From positions 1,457,857-1,521,856 of the forward strand of contig JAGYKE010000004.1 in NCBI GenBank assembly GCA_018401465.1: a stretch of DNA of 64,000 nt, given 5' to 3'. The notes under the pieces were generated by a model that worked only from the letters and a program-made list of their open reading frames with translations, ran no database searches and was not told the origin of the DNA. Origin of the DNA: Aestuariivita sp. Lineage in GTDB: Bacteria > Pseudomonadota > Alphaproteobacteria > Rhodobacterales > Rhodobacteraceae. Made by a program: the position numbers and the translations under genes. Below, in pieces: positions 8,441-17,633 of the stretch; the first letter of the stretch is position 1; every line of letters begins with the position of its first letter.

Positions 8441-10224
8441 ATGCTCCGCCACGCCGCCTTCGCGCTTTGCCTTCTTCTCGCCGGGGCCGCCACGGCCCAG
8501 CAGGCCGCCGATGCGGTCGCGCCCGAGGCCGCGACCGCAGGCGGCGCGCTCGATCTCGGCCTCGAGGTCGCCGCCGCCTATGCCGCCCGCGACGCGGGGA
8601 CCCCGGTCGAGGCGCGCGACTGGATGATCGCCGCCGCGAACCCCCACGCGGTTCTGGCGGGCGCGCGGGTATTGCGCGCGGGCGGCACGGCGGCGGATGC
8701 GCTGGTCGCCGTGCAGGCGACGCTTGGGCTGGTCGAGCCGCAAAGCTCCGGCCTCGGCGGGGCGGCTTCCTCCTTTTCTGGGACGCCACCGAAGACAGGC
8801 TCGTCTCGCTCGACGGGCGCGAAACCGCGCCGCTTGCCGCGACGCCGCGCCTCTTCCAGACCGAAGACGGGCAGACGCTGGGTTTCTTCGATGCGGTCGT
8901 CGGTGGGCTGTCTGTCGGGGTGCCCGGCACGCCCGCCCTTCTGGGCGAGGCGCATGCCCGCTGGGGTGTCCTGCCCTGGGCCGTTCTGTTGGACGACGCC
9001 ATCGCACTGGCCGACACGGGCTTTGCCGTCTCGCCGCGCATGGCCGCGCTGGTTGCGGCCGATGCCGAACGGCTGGCCCGCTTTCCCGAAACGGCCGCCT
9101 ATTTCCTGCCCGGGGGCGCGCCGCTGGCCCCGGGCGATATCCTGCGCAACCCCGCCTACGCCGACACGCTGCGCGCGCTGGCGGCGGGCGGGGCAGGGGC
9201 CTTCTATGACGGCCCGATCGCGCGCGACATCGTCGCCGCCGTGCAGGGCGCGCCCGGGCGCCCCGGCCTGCTGAGCGGAACCGATCTTGCCATCTACCGC
9301 GTGAAGGACCGCGACCCGGTCTGCGCGCCCTACCGCGTCTTCGTCGTCTGCGGGATGGGGCCGCCGTCTTCGGGCGGGCTGGCGGTGGGGCAGATCCTTG
9401 GGCTTCTCGCGCCTTACGACCTTGCCGCCCTCGGTCCCAGCGACCCAAAGGCCTGGCGGCTCATCGGCGACGCCTCGCGCCTCGCCTTCGCGGACCGGGG
9501 GCTTTACGTGGCCGACAGCGATTTCGTGCCGGTCCCCGCCAAGGGCCTGATCGACCCCGCCTATCTGCGCGACCGCGCGCGCCTTCTCGACCGCGACGAT
9601 GCGCTGCCCGAGGCCCCGGCGGGCAGCCCGCCCTGGGATCACGCGGGCCTCTCTGCGCCGCATGTCGGTGAGGAACGTCCCTCGACCACCCATGTCGTCA
9701 TTGTCGACGCGGCGGGCAACGTCGCTTCGATGACCGCGAGCATCGAGAACGCCTTCGGATCGCGCCTCATGGCGGGCGGGTTTCTTCTGAACAACCAGCT
9801 CACCGATTTCTCGTTCCGGTCGCATGCCGACGGCGTGCCGGTGGCCAACCGCGCCGAGCCGGGCAAGCGGCCCCGGTCGTCGATGGCGCCCACCATCGTC
9901 CTGCGCGATGGCGCGCCGGTGCTGGCGCTGGGTTCGCCCGGCGGCAGCAGCATCATCGGCTATGTCGCCAAGACCATCATCGCCTGGGCCGACTGGGGCC
10001 TCGACATTCAGTCCGCCGTGTCGTTGCCCCATGCCGTCAACCGCTTCGGCGACTACGACGTCGAGGCGGGGACAGACGCCGAAGCCCTGCTGCCCGCCCT
10101 GCGCGCCATGGGCTTCAAAGCCGAGGCGCGCGATCTGAACTCGGGCCTCCACGCCGTCGAGATCGGCGACATGCTCAAAGGTGCCGCCGACACGCGCCGC
10201 GAAGGCATCGCGCTGGGCGACTGA
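8441..10224 (+). pseudogene. ggt: Gamma-glutamyltransferase (ggt), interrupted by an apparent 1-base deletion
   Basis: Periplasmic gamma-glutamyltranspeptidase that cleaves glutathione and gamma-glutamyl compounds. The gene starts at ATG 8441 (AAAGGA upstream) with a signal peptide. The frame breaks in the GGGG run at 8759-8762: the first frame reads VEPQSSGLGG and the +2 frame continues GGFLLFWDATEDRLVSL to the stop at 10224. Adding one G restores a single protein of about 594 aa, the normal family length. Everything after the break is intact: nucleophile Thr of STTH (about residue 416), the TDFS region, and GSPGGSSII. The intact remainder, and three similar one-base losses elsewhere in this window, suggest sequence error rather than a dead gene. 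Confidence 0.85.
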
Positions 10225-10271
10225 GGCGGGCCACATAAATCTTGCGCGAAGACCCGAAATAGGACAGGAAT

Positions 10272-10287
10272 TGTGACCAAAATCACC
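10272..10287. promoter_or_regulatory. CRP/FNR-like inverted repeat before the FAD-linked oxidase
   Basis: TGTGA-CCAAAA-TCACC, an inverted repeat resembling the CRP consensus TGTGA-N6-TCACA. It ends 14 bp before the start codon at 10302, so it could act as an operator over the translation-initiation region. The binding protein is unknown, and the small size makes chance possible. Confidence 0.3.
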
Positions 10288-10301
10288 GGGGAGGAGATCA
10301 C

Positions 10302-11705
10302 ATGGTGCAAGCGACCACGCTGCCGCGCAACGAGGCGGGGATCGAAACGGCCCTCGGCATCCTGAAGCAGCGCTTCGGCGACCGCTTCCAGGCCGGGCAG
10401 GCCATCCGCGACCAGCACGGCCACACCACCACCTGGATCGCGAACCAGGCCCCCGACGCCGTCGTCTTCCCCGAAACCACCGATGAAGTGGCCGAGATCG
10501 TGCGCATCTGCGCCGCGCACAAGGTTCCCGTGATCGCCTTCGGCACCGGCACCTCGCTCGAAGGGCATGTGAATGCGCCGGCGGGCGGCGTGTCGGTCGA
10601 TCTGACGCGGATGGACAAGGTTCTGGCCATCCATGCCGAAGACCTGCAGGTCGTCGTCCAGCCCGGCGTCACGCGCGAGGCGCTGAATACCCATCTGCGC
10701 GATGTGGGCCTGTTCTTCCCCATCGACCCGGGTGCCAATGCCTCGCTCGGCGGCATGACGGCGACGCGCGCCTCCGGCACCAACGCCGTGCGCTACGGCA
10801 CGATGAAGGACAATGTCATCGCGCTCGAGGCGGTGATGGCCGACGGAACCGTCATCCGCACCGCAAGCCGCGCCAAGAAATCCTCGGCAGGCTATGACCT
10901 GACGCGGCTTCTGGTGGGGTCGGAAGGCACGCTGGGCCTGATCACCGAAATCACCCTGCGCCTGCAGGGCATCCCCGAAGCGATCAGCGCCGCGCGCTGT
11001 TCCTTTCCTTCGGTCGATGCCGCCTGCCGCGCCGCGATGATGGCGATCCAGTTCGGGCTGCCGGTGGCCCGGATGGAACTGCTCGACGCGATGAGCGTCA
11101 AGGCGATCAACGCCTATTCCAAGCTCGACCTGCCGGAAGAGCCGCTTCTGCTGCTGGAATTCCACGGCTCGGACGCCGGTGTCGCCGAACAGGTCGAGAC
11201 CTTCCGCGCCATTGCCGAAGAGGTGGGCGGTAGCGGGTATGAGGGCGCGGCGACGGCAGAGGAGCGCAACCGCCTCTGGAAGGCGCGGCACGACGCCTAT
11301 TGGGCGGTGCAGACCCTGCGTCCGGGCACCAAGGCCTTTGCCACCGATGTCTGCGTGCCGATCTCGCGCCTTGCCGAATGCGTCGGCGCGGCACAGGCGA
11401 AGATGGACGAACTGGGTCTTCTCGGCCCCATCGTCGGCCATGTGGGCGACGGCAATTTTCACTCCGCCCTGCTCGTGGACATGACCGACGACGGCGAACG
11501 CGCGCGGGCGGACGAATTCGTCGGCTGGCTCAACGACCTCGCCATCGCGATGGAGGGCACCTGCACCGGCGAACACGGGATCGGGCAGGGCAAGATGCCC
11601 TATCTGGAAAAGGAGCTCGGCCCCGCCACCGCCTATATGGCGGCGGTCAAGCGCGCGCTGGATCCGGACAACATCCTGAACCCCGGCAAGATCGTGGCCC
11701 TTTGA
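10302..11705 (+). CDS. FAD-linked oxidase, D-lactate dehydrogenase (cytochrome)/glycolate oxidase GlcD-like
   Basis: 467-aa flavoprotein of the GlcD/DLD family, which oxidises D-lactate, glycolate or another D-2-hydroxyacid and passes electrons to cytochrome c or quinone. The FAD-binding (PCMH) domain covers about residues 40-215, with VIAFGTGTSLEGH near 70 and the GANASLGGMTATRASGTNAVRYGTM region near 145. The FAD-oxidase C-terminal domain follows and ends with GHVGDGNFHSALL and TCTGEHGIGQGKMPYL near 370-430. GGAGGAG precedes the ATG. It stands alone between ggt and a dimethylglycine-dehydrogenase-like gene. D-lactate and glycolate cannot be separated by inspection. Confidence 0.9.
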   Translation: MVQATTLPRNEAGIETALGILKQRFGDRFQAGQAIRDQHGHTTTWIANQAPDAVVFPETTDEVAEIVRICAAHKVPVIAFGTGTSLEGHVNAPAGGVSVDLTRMDKVLAIHAEDLQVVVQPGVTREALNTHLRDVGLFFPIDPGANASLGGMTATRASGTNAVRYGTMKDNVIALEAVMADGTVIRTASRAKKSSAGYDLTRLLVGSEGTLGLITEITLRLQGIPEAISAARCSFPSVDAACRAAMMAIQFGLPVARMELLDAMSVKAINAYSKLDLPEEPLLLLEFHGSDAGVAEQVETFRAIAEEVGGSGYEGAATAEERNRLWKARHDAYWAVQTLRPGTKAFATDVCVPISRLAECVGAAQAKMDELGLLGPIVGHVGDGNFHSALLVDMTDDGERARADEFVGWLNDLAIAMEGTCTGEHGIGQGKMPYLEKELGPATAYMAAVKRALDPDNILNPGKIVAL

Positions 11706-11742
11706 CCCCGCCGCCGCGCCCGCGACCCGCGGCGGATTTGCG

Positions 11743-11761
11743 TATTTGGGACGAGAAGAAG
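11743..11761. repeat. Intergenic motif TATTTGGGACGAGAAGAAG (copy 1)
   Basis: It lies in the 152-bp gap after the FAD-linked oxidase gene. A similar 20-bp motif is at 42596-42615 (TATTT, GGA, GAAGAAG conserved, one gap), also just downstream of a gene and a GC-rich stretch. I recall similar sequences near gene ends in Rhodobacteraceae genomes but cannot verify this here. Confidence 0.35.
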
Positions 11762-11857
11762 CCCACGTCGCATTTGAGCGGTGAGAGGTCGGCCTCCTTT
11801 CGCGGTCAGGGCGGTTTCGTCCTAGAACGGGGCAAAGGTCGCTAAGGGAGTCGTCCG

Positions 11858-14356
11858 ATGAAAACGCATGTCAAGGCTCTGGTCGTCGGTGGCGGCGCGG
11901 TGGGCACGTCCATCGCCTATCACCTCGCTCGGGCGGGTTGGGACGATGTGATGCTGCTCGAACGCGACGAGCTGACCTCGGGCTCGACATGGCATGCGGC
12001 GGGGCTGCTGCCCTATTTCAACATGTCCTATGCCACGACCCATATCCACGACTACTCCATCAAGTTCTACAAAACGCTCGAAGAAGAGACGGGCCTGAAC
12101 GCGGGCTTCTTCGTGGTGGGCAACCTGCGCATGGCGCAGACGCAGGCGCGCATGGACGAATACATGGTCTATGCCACCACCGCCGAGACCTGCGGCGTGC
12201 CGTTCCAATGGCTGACGCCCGCGCAGATCAAGGACCGCTGGCCGCTGGTGCGGACCGAAGACCTTGTCGGCGCGATTTTCCACCCGACTGATGGCTATAT
12301 CAATCCAGCCGACGTCACGATGGCCATGGCGAAGGGTGCGCGCCAGCGCGGCGTCGCGATCGAGCGCAGGTGGCAGGTCGATGGATATCGCTGGGACGGC
12401 AGCGTCTGGCATGTGACGGCTACGAAGATGGTGGAAAAGGGCGGCAACCTCGTGCCGTCGGACGAACAGATCGTCATTCAGGCCGAACATGTGGTGACCG
12501 CCACCGGCAACCACGCCCAGCGCACCGCGCGGCTTTTGGGGCTGAAGATCCCCGCGATCCCGGTGGAACACCAGTATATCGTGACCGAACCCGACCCCGC
12601 GCTGGTCGAATGGCGCAAGAGCAACGACCAGCACCCGGTCCTGCGCGACGCCGACGCCAAGTGGTATGTGCGCGAGGAACGCGGCGGCTGGATCCTCGGC
12701 CCGTACGAACGCAACGCGCCTGCGCGCTTCCTCTACGACGTGCCGGAATCGTTCCGCGCCGATCTTTTCCCCCTCGATCTCGAACGGATCGAGGAGGAAT
12801 ACATGTCCATGATCCACCGCATCCCGTCGTCTGAGCATGTCGGGCTCAAGGACGACTATAACGGCCCGATCTGCTATACTCCCGACGGCAACCCGCTTCT
12901 GGGCCCCGCGCCGGGGCTCCGGAACATGTGGCTCGCCGAAGGGTTTTCCTTCGGGATCACGGCGGCTGGCGGCACCGGCTATTACCTTGCGCAACTGATG
13001 GTCAAGGGCGAGGCCGAGATCGACATGGCCTCGCTCGACCCGCGCCGCTACGGGTCGTGGATGACGACCGAATACGCCGCCCGCAAGAACGAGGAGGCTT
13101 ATGAGAACGTCTTCATCCTCCACCACCCCGACGAGGAACGCCCCGCCTGCCGCCCTTTGCGCACCGCGCCCGCCTATGACCGGCAGAAGGCGCGCGGCGC
13201 CCAGTTCGGGCAGGTGAACGGGTGGGAGCGGCCCAATTACTACGGCCCCCTCGACGCGCCCGACAGCTTCGACCACGACGCCCGCAGCTTCCGGCGCGGC
13301 GGCTGGTGGCAATACGCGGTGGACGAGGCGAAAGCGATCCGGACAGGCGCGGGCCTCATCGAAGCGACCGCCTTCACCAAGCATGTGGTCAAGGGCCCGG
13401 GTGCGACCGCCTTCCTCGACTGGTTCACCTGCAACAAGCTGCCCAGCGTTGGCCGCATCAACCTGACCTATGCGCTGACCATCGCAGGCACCACGCGGAC
13501 CGAATACACCATCGTGCGGCTGGCCGAGCATGAATACTACCTCGTCTCGGCGGGCGCCTGGACGGCCTATGACGCCGATTTCCTGCGCAAGGCAGCCGAG
13601 GACAAGGCGCCTGAGTTCGGCTATATCGAAATCCAGGACGTCACCACCCAATGGGGCGTCTTCGCCATCGCCGGGCCGAAGTCGCGCGACGTGCTGAACG
13701 ACTTGGTGAAGGACGCAGACCCCGAAACGGTTCTGGGCAATAAGCGCTTCCCGTGGCTGACCTGCCGCCACATCGAGCTTGGCATGTGCCCGGTCCGCGC
13801 GATCCGCGTCGCCTATACCGGCGAGCTTGGCTGGGAACTGCATCACCCGATCGAGATGCAGACCTACCTCTGGGATCAGCTCATGGCGGCGGGCGAAAAG
13901 CACGGGCTGAAGCTCGTCGGTGCCCGCGCGCAGAACTGGCTCCGGCAGGAGAAATCCTACCGTGCCTTCGGCACCGAACTGGGCCGCGACGCGACGCCGC
14001 TGGAGGCCGACCTTCCGCGCTTCGTGGACATGACCAAGGATTTCCACGGCAAGGCGGCGATGGCGGCCACCGGCATCCGCTCCAAGTGCGTGACGCTCCT
14101 CATCGACGGCCCCGAAGACGCCGACCCGTGGGGGCGCGAGGCGCTTTATGACGGCGACGCCCGCGTGGGTCGCCTCACCTCGGGCGGCTACTCGGTCGTC
14201 TTCGGCAAATCCATCGGCATGGGCTATGTCCGCCCCGACCTCGCGGTGCCGGGGACGAAGCTGCAGGTGAAGATGTTCGACCGCCTCTGGCACGCCGAGG
14301 TGGTGCAGGACAGCCCCTATGACCCGAAGAACGAGGTCATCCGCAAGGACGGCTGA
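11858..14356 (+). CDS. FAD-dependent oxidoreductase / GcvT fusion, dimethylglycine or sarcosine dehydrogenase-like
   Basis: 832-aa two-part enzyme. The N-terminal half is a DAO-type flavoprotein: GGGAVGTSIAYHLARAGWDDVMLLER at residues 10-35 and the STWHAAGLL flavinylation region near 45. The C-terminal half (about 450-832) is an aminomethyltransferase (GcvT) fold with the FTKHVVKGPGATAFLDW and GYVRPDLAVPGTKLQV motifs. Such fusions demethylate dimethylglycine, sarcosine or other N-methyl amines and hand the C1 unit to tetrahydrofolate. They are abundant in marine Rhodobacterales, which degrade glycine betaine and related compounds. The true substrate is not determinable by eye. AAGGGAG precedes the ATG. 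Confidence 0.9.
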   Translation: MKTHVKALVVGGGAVGTSIAYHLARAGWDDVMLLERDELTSGSTWHAAGLLPYFNMSYATTHIHDYSIKFYKTLEEETGLNAGFFVVGNLRMAQTQARMDEYMVYATTAETCGVPFQWLTPAQIKDRWPLVRTEDLVGAIFHPTDGYINPADVTMAMAKGARQRGVAIERRWQVDGYRWDGSVWHVTATKMVEKGGNLVPSDEQIVIQAEHVVTATGNHAQRTARLLGLKIPAIPVEHQYIVTEPDPALVEWRKSNDQHPVLRDADAKWYVREERGGWILGPYERNAPARFLYDVPESFRADLFPLDLERIEEEYMSMIHRIPSSEHVGLKDDYNGPICYTPDGNPLLGPAPGLRNMWLAEGFSFGITAAGGTGYYLAQLMVKGEAEIDMASLDPRRYGSWMTTEYAARKNEEAYENVFILHHPDEERPACRPLRTAPAYDRQKARGAQFGQVNGWERPNYYGPLDAPDSFDHDARSFRRGGWWQYAVDEAKAIRTGAGLIEATAFTKHVVKGPGATAFLDWFTCNKLPSVGRINLTYALTIAGTTRTEYTIVRLAEHEYYLVSAGAWTAYDADFLRKAAEDKAPEFGYIEIQDVTTQWGVFAIAGPKSRDVLNDLVKDADPETVLGNKRFPWLTCRHIELGMCPVRAIRVAYTGELGWELHHPIEMQTYLWDQLMAAGEKHGLKLVGARAQNWLRQEKSYRAFGTELGRDATPLEADLPRFVDMTKDFHGKAAMAATGIRSKCVTLLIDGPEDADPWGREALYDGDARVGRLTSGGYSVVFGKSIGMGYVRPDLAVPGTKLQVKMFDRLWHAEVVQDSPYDPKNEVIRKDG

Positions 14357-14371
14357 TCGCGCGCGGGCGGC

Positions 14372-14731
14372 CTATTCGGCCGCCTGCACCGCCACCCCGG
14401 CCAGTTCGTCATAGCAGGCCAGCGCCTTGGCCGCGTACATCATGGAAGGCCCGCCGCCCATCTGGATCGCCATGGCCAGCACGTCGCCCAGTTCGGCCCG
14501 TGTCGCGCCCGCCTTCACCAGCGCCTCCACGTGTAGGGTGATGCAGGGTTCGCACCGGTCGGCGACCGAAATGCCCAGTGCCACGAATTCCTTGGTCTTG
14601 AGGTCGAGGACGCCGCCCTCCTTCACCGCCTTGCCCAGCGCGCCGAAGGCCTGTGTGGCCTGCGGGATGGCGCCGTAAAGCGCGCGCAGTTCGGTACGGG
14701 TGGCGGTGATCTTGTCGGTATAGGCGGTCAT
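14372..14731 (-). CDS. Carboxymuconolactone decarboxylase/AhpD-like protein
   Basis: 119-aa alpha-helical protein of the CMD family. It carries the redox CxxC motif with downstream His, CEPCITLHVEALVKAG (Cys60, Cys63, His67), which marks the AhpD-like alkylhydroperoxidase branch rather than true decarboxylases. It may act as a small thiol peroxidase or oxidoreductase. It is convergent with the dimethylglycine-dehydrogenase-like gene (15 bp apart) and is probably monocistronic. Confidence 0.88.
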   Translation of the reverse strand: MTAYTDKITATRTELRALYGAIPQATQAFGALGKAVKEGGVLDLKTKEFVALGISVADRCEPCITLHVEALVKAGATRAELGDVLAMAIQMGGGPSMMYAAKALACYDELAGVAVQAAE

Positions 14732-14823
14732 GGCCGGTCTCTCTCCTGTCCGGGGTTCGCGGGCAGGTAAACCGGCAAGTGCGGGGGGCGTCCTTGATCC
14801 TGATCAGATCGCGCCCCGGTGCG

Positions 14824-15474
14824 TCACCACGCGCGCGCGACGATGCCCAGATTGTTGGCGGGCATCTCGACCACTTCCGCGATCTCGAGCCCGGCTTCGA
14901 TCAGCCAGTCCAGCGTGTCGAAATCGTCCTTGTAGCCGATGGTGGGGTCGGCGGCGATGAGGTCCGCATGAAACGACCGGTCCCCGGGCGAGGTCAGCTC
15001 GCCCGCCCGCATGAAGGGGCCGTAAAGGACAAGCCGTCCGCCTGACCGCAGGGCGCGCGCGGCTTCCTTCAGCAGCACCTTCACCTCGTCCACCCGGATC
15101 AGGTGCAGCAGGTTCACCACCACGATCAGGTCTGCCCGGTGCGCCGCGCCCCAGCCCGGGGCGGTGGCATTGATCTCGACCGGCGGGCGCAGGTTCGGCA
15201 GGCCCGAATCCGCCACATAGGCCGCGATGGACGCACGGCGCTCCGGGTCGATGTCCGACGGCTGCCAGATGAACGTGGGCAGCGCCTCGGCGAAGGTGAC
15301 GACATGCTGGCCCGTGCCGCTGGCCAGTTCCAGCGCGTCGCCGCGTTCGGGCGCCACATGCTGCAAAAGCGAGGCGATGTAGCCCCGGTTGCGGTCGGCG
15401 GAGGGCGCGACAAGCCGCACCCCCGATCCCGGCAACGCGACCGAGGCGCTGGGCGGAAGCGGGCGGCCGGTCAC
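14824..15474 (-). CDS. DUF938 family SAM-dependent methyltransferase
   Basis: 216-aa protein of the DUF938 family. The core has NRGYIASLLQHVAPE, then the SAM-binding LELASGTGQHVV near residue 50, DLIVVVNLLHLI near 115 and LYGPFMR near 150. The start is the GTG at 15474, whose bases overlap the TGA of the upstream FAD oxidoreductase (GTGA), so it is the third gene of a coupled operon; a longer open frame exists but runs through that gene. The methyl acceptor is unknown. Confidence 0.87.
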   Translation of the reverse strand: MTGRPLPPSASVALPGSGVRLVAPSADRNRGYIASLLQHVAPERGDALELASGTGQHVVTFAEALPTFIWQPSDIDPERRASIAAYVADSGLPNLRPPVEINATAPGWGAAHRADLIVVVNLLHLIRVDEVKVLLKEAARALRSGGRLVLYGPFMRAGELTSPGDRSFHADLIAADPTIGYKDDFDTLDWLIEAGLEIAEVVEMPANNLGIVARAW

Positions 15475-16547
15475 AGCCGGAACCTCGCAGGTACGAGCCG
15501 CGCGACCATCTCCGCGTCGATCTCGGGCACCCGTCCCCCCACCAGATCGGCGAGCAGCCGCGACGCCGCCGGCGCGGTCTGGAAGCCGTAGCCGCCCTGA
15601 CCCGCGCACCAGACGAAATCGTGCACCTCCGGATCGGGGCCCAGCACCAGCGCCCGGTCGGGCGCGAAACTGCGCAGCCCCGCCCATGTGGTTTCCACCC
15701 GCGTCACGGGTTCGCTCACCATCGCCTCATACCGCGCGATCCCTTCGGCCAGCACCATGTCGTCGGCCCATGCGTCATGGGGTTCGACCGCGTCCTCTTC
15801 GGCGGGCGACACAAGCCATTTGCCCGCATCCGCCTTGGCATACCACGTCTCGCCCGCGCCCATCAGCATCGGCCAGCCCCGCACGTCATGCCCCCCCGGC
15901 GCGGGCATCCGCGCCATCGACCGGCGGTGCGGCACGATCCCCAAGGGCGCGACCCCCGCCATCGCCGCCACCCGGTCGGCCCAGGCCCCGGCGGCGTTCA
16001 CAAGCACGCGGCCCTCGAAGCTCCGCCCGCCTGCGCTCACCACCCAGCCAGCGCCGCCGCGCGCGATGCTGTCCACCCGCGCGCCGGTCACGATCTCACC
16101 GTTCGCGCGGACCGCGCGCGCAAAATCCTGAATCAACCGATCGGTGTCGATGTCCCACGCCGCCTCGTGATAGCCGGCGAAACCCACCGTCGCGGGGTTC
16201 AGGATGGGGATCATCGCCTGCGCCGCGTCCACGCCGATCTCGTCCAGCGACAGCGCCACAAGATCATGCGCGAAGGCCTCGCCCTGATCCCGGCCCGCCA
16301 CCACCAGCAGGCCGCGCGGGCTCAGATACCCGCCATTCGCCGTGCGGTGATACTCCCCCGACGCGAGGTTCAGCGCCACCGTCGCGGGCAGTCCATAGCT
16401 CGCCTCGTACAGCGCCGCAGACCGGCCCGAGGCATGATAGCCCAGCGCCGTCTCCGCCTCGATCAGCGTCACCCGACCCAGCCCGGCAAGCCGCGCGCCC
16501 GCCGACACGCCCGCGATGCCGCCGCCGATCACGATGAAATCGGTCAT
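15471..16547 (-). CDS. FAD-dependent oxidoreductase (DAO / glycine oxidase-like)
   Basis: 358-aa flavoprotein of the D-amino acid oxidase superfamily. The N-terminal FAD site is standard (MTDFIVIGGGIAGVSAG, ending at the Glu of LIEAE), GRSAALYEASYG follows near residue 45, and the C-terminal FVWCAGQGGYGFQTAPAASRLLADL closes the FAD site. It oxidises an amino acid or secondary amine; the substrate is unknown. It is the middle gene of a three-gene operon: its ATG overlaps the TGA of the aldo/keto reductase, and its TGA overlaps the GTG of the DUF938 methyltransferase. Confidence 0.88.
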   Translation of the reverse strand: MTDFIVIGGGIAGVSAGARLAGLGRVTLIEAETALGYHASGRSAALYEASYGLPATVALNLASGEYHRTANGGYLSPRGLLVVAGRDQGEAFAHDLVALSLDEIGVDAAQAMIPILNPATVGFAGYHEAAWDIDTDRLIQDFARAVRANGEIVTGARVDSIARGGAGWVVSAGGRSFEGRVLVNAAGAWADRVAAMAGVAPLGIVPHRRSMARMPAPGGHDVRGWPMLMGAGETWYAKADAGKWLVSPAEEDAVEPHDAWADDMVLAEGIARYEAMVSEPVTRVETTWAGLRSFAPDRALVLGPDPEVHDFVWCAGQGGYGFQTAPAASRLLADLVGGRVPEIDAEMVARLVPARFRL

Positions 16548-17479
16548 CCCGCTTCCTCCAGCCGGTCGGTGGGCGGGGGCGGGGCAGCCGACAGCGCGGT
16601 GATCCGCGCATAGGTGTCGTCGTCCAGCACGACATCCCGCGCCGCCAGCGACGGCGCCAGCTGCGCCGCACTCCGGGCCGAGATGATGGGGCAGGGGCGC
16701 GCGCTGTGCTGCGCCACCCACGCCACTGCAAGCGTTGCTGGGTCATGCCCTTCGGCGCGCGCCAACCGCGCCAGAGCGGCCGCGGTGCCATGCATCCAGT
16801 CCTGCCCATAGCGCGCGGCATAGCGCGTGTCCTCGGTCAGCCGTCCCGCGCCGCCCTCGGCATATTTGCCCGTCAGCAACCCGCCGCCCAAAGGCGAATA
16901 GGGAAAGACCGCGATGCCCTGATCGGCCGCCATGGGCAGCAGCTCCACCTCCGCCTGCCGCTTCACAAGGTTGTACATCGGCTGGATCGCGTCGATCCGC
17001 GTGCCCATCGCCGCCGCGATGCCCTGCGCCTTCATCACCTGCCACGCGGCGAAATTCGACAGCCCGATATGGCGGATCAACCCGTCCGATTGCTGCCGCG
17101 CGAACCATGCGATGGTGTCGGACAGATCGGTCCCCGGATCGAACAAGTGAAGATAGAGCAGATCGACCGCGTCCATCCCCAGCCGCCTGCGGCAGTCGTC
17201 GAACTGCGCGCTCAGGTTCGCCGCCCCCGCGCCACCCCGGTAGCCCACCTTCGTCGCGATGAACAGCCGGTCACGCTCCGCCGCGGCGAACCGGCCCAGC
17301 AAGGCCTCGGACTGCCCGTCGGTATAGATCCATGCGGTGTCGAAATGCGTGATCTCCGCCGCCCGCGCCGCGTCATACATCGCACGGCTCTCGCCCGCAT
17401 CGGCGCGGCCGCCGAACTGCATCGTGCCGAAGGCCAGCGCGCCGGCAGCGGTTCCGTCAGGAGAGGTCATATGTGTCAT
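16544..17479 (-). CDS. Aldo/keto reductase
   Basis: 311-aa NADPH-dependent (beta/alpha)8 oxidoreductase. The tetrad region is present: Asp in FDTAWIY with the catalytic Tyr just after, Lys in LFIATKVGY, and His in DLLYLHLFDP; the C-terminal cofactor segment contains CPIISARSAAQL. It is the first gene of the operon with the FAD oxidoreductase and DUF938 methyltransferase. Two ATGs (17479 and 17470) are equally placed and neither has a clear ribosome-binding site; the first is taken. It is divergent from the phytase-like gene, with 154 bp between them. The substrate is unknown. Confidence 0.87.
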   Translation of the reverse strand: MTHMTSPDGTAAGALAFGTMQFGGRADAGESRAMYDAARAAEITHFDTAWIYTDGQSEALLGRFAAAERDRLFIATKVGYRGGAGAANLSAQFDDCRRRLGMDAVDLLYLHLFDPGTDLSDTIAWFARQQSDGLIRHIGLSNFAAWQVMKAQGIAAAMGTRIDAIQPMYNLVKRQAEVELLPMAADQGIAVFPYSPLGGGLLTGKYAEGGAGRLTEDTRYAARYGQDWMHGTAAALARLARAEGHDPATLAVAWVAQHSARPCPIISARSAAQLAPSLAARDVVLDDDTYARITALSAAPPPPTDRLEEAG

Positions 17480-17633
17480 GACCGAAGGGGTGCCACGAAG
17501 CCCGGGGCCAGTGCAACGGGGGAAATTGCAGCGGGAGACCGCAGTCGCACGACCGTCACGCGCCCGTTGTCCCATGGTAACATCCGCGCGCTATCCGGGC
17601 CGCACTGCAATCCGCGAATCCGGAGACCCCGCC

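Noticed and set aside
11822..14293. Open frame of over 800 codons antisense to the dimethylglycine-dehydrogenase-like gene
   Set aside because: Composition is of the His/Arg/Gly-rich shadow type and no motif is recognisable; the sense gene is full-length with two clear domains.
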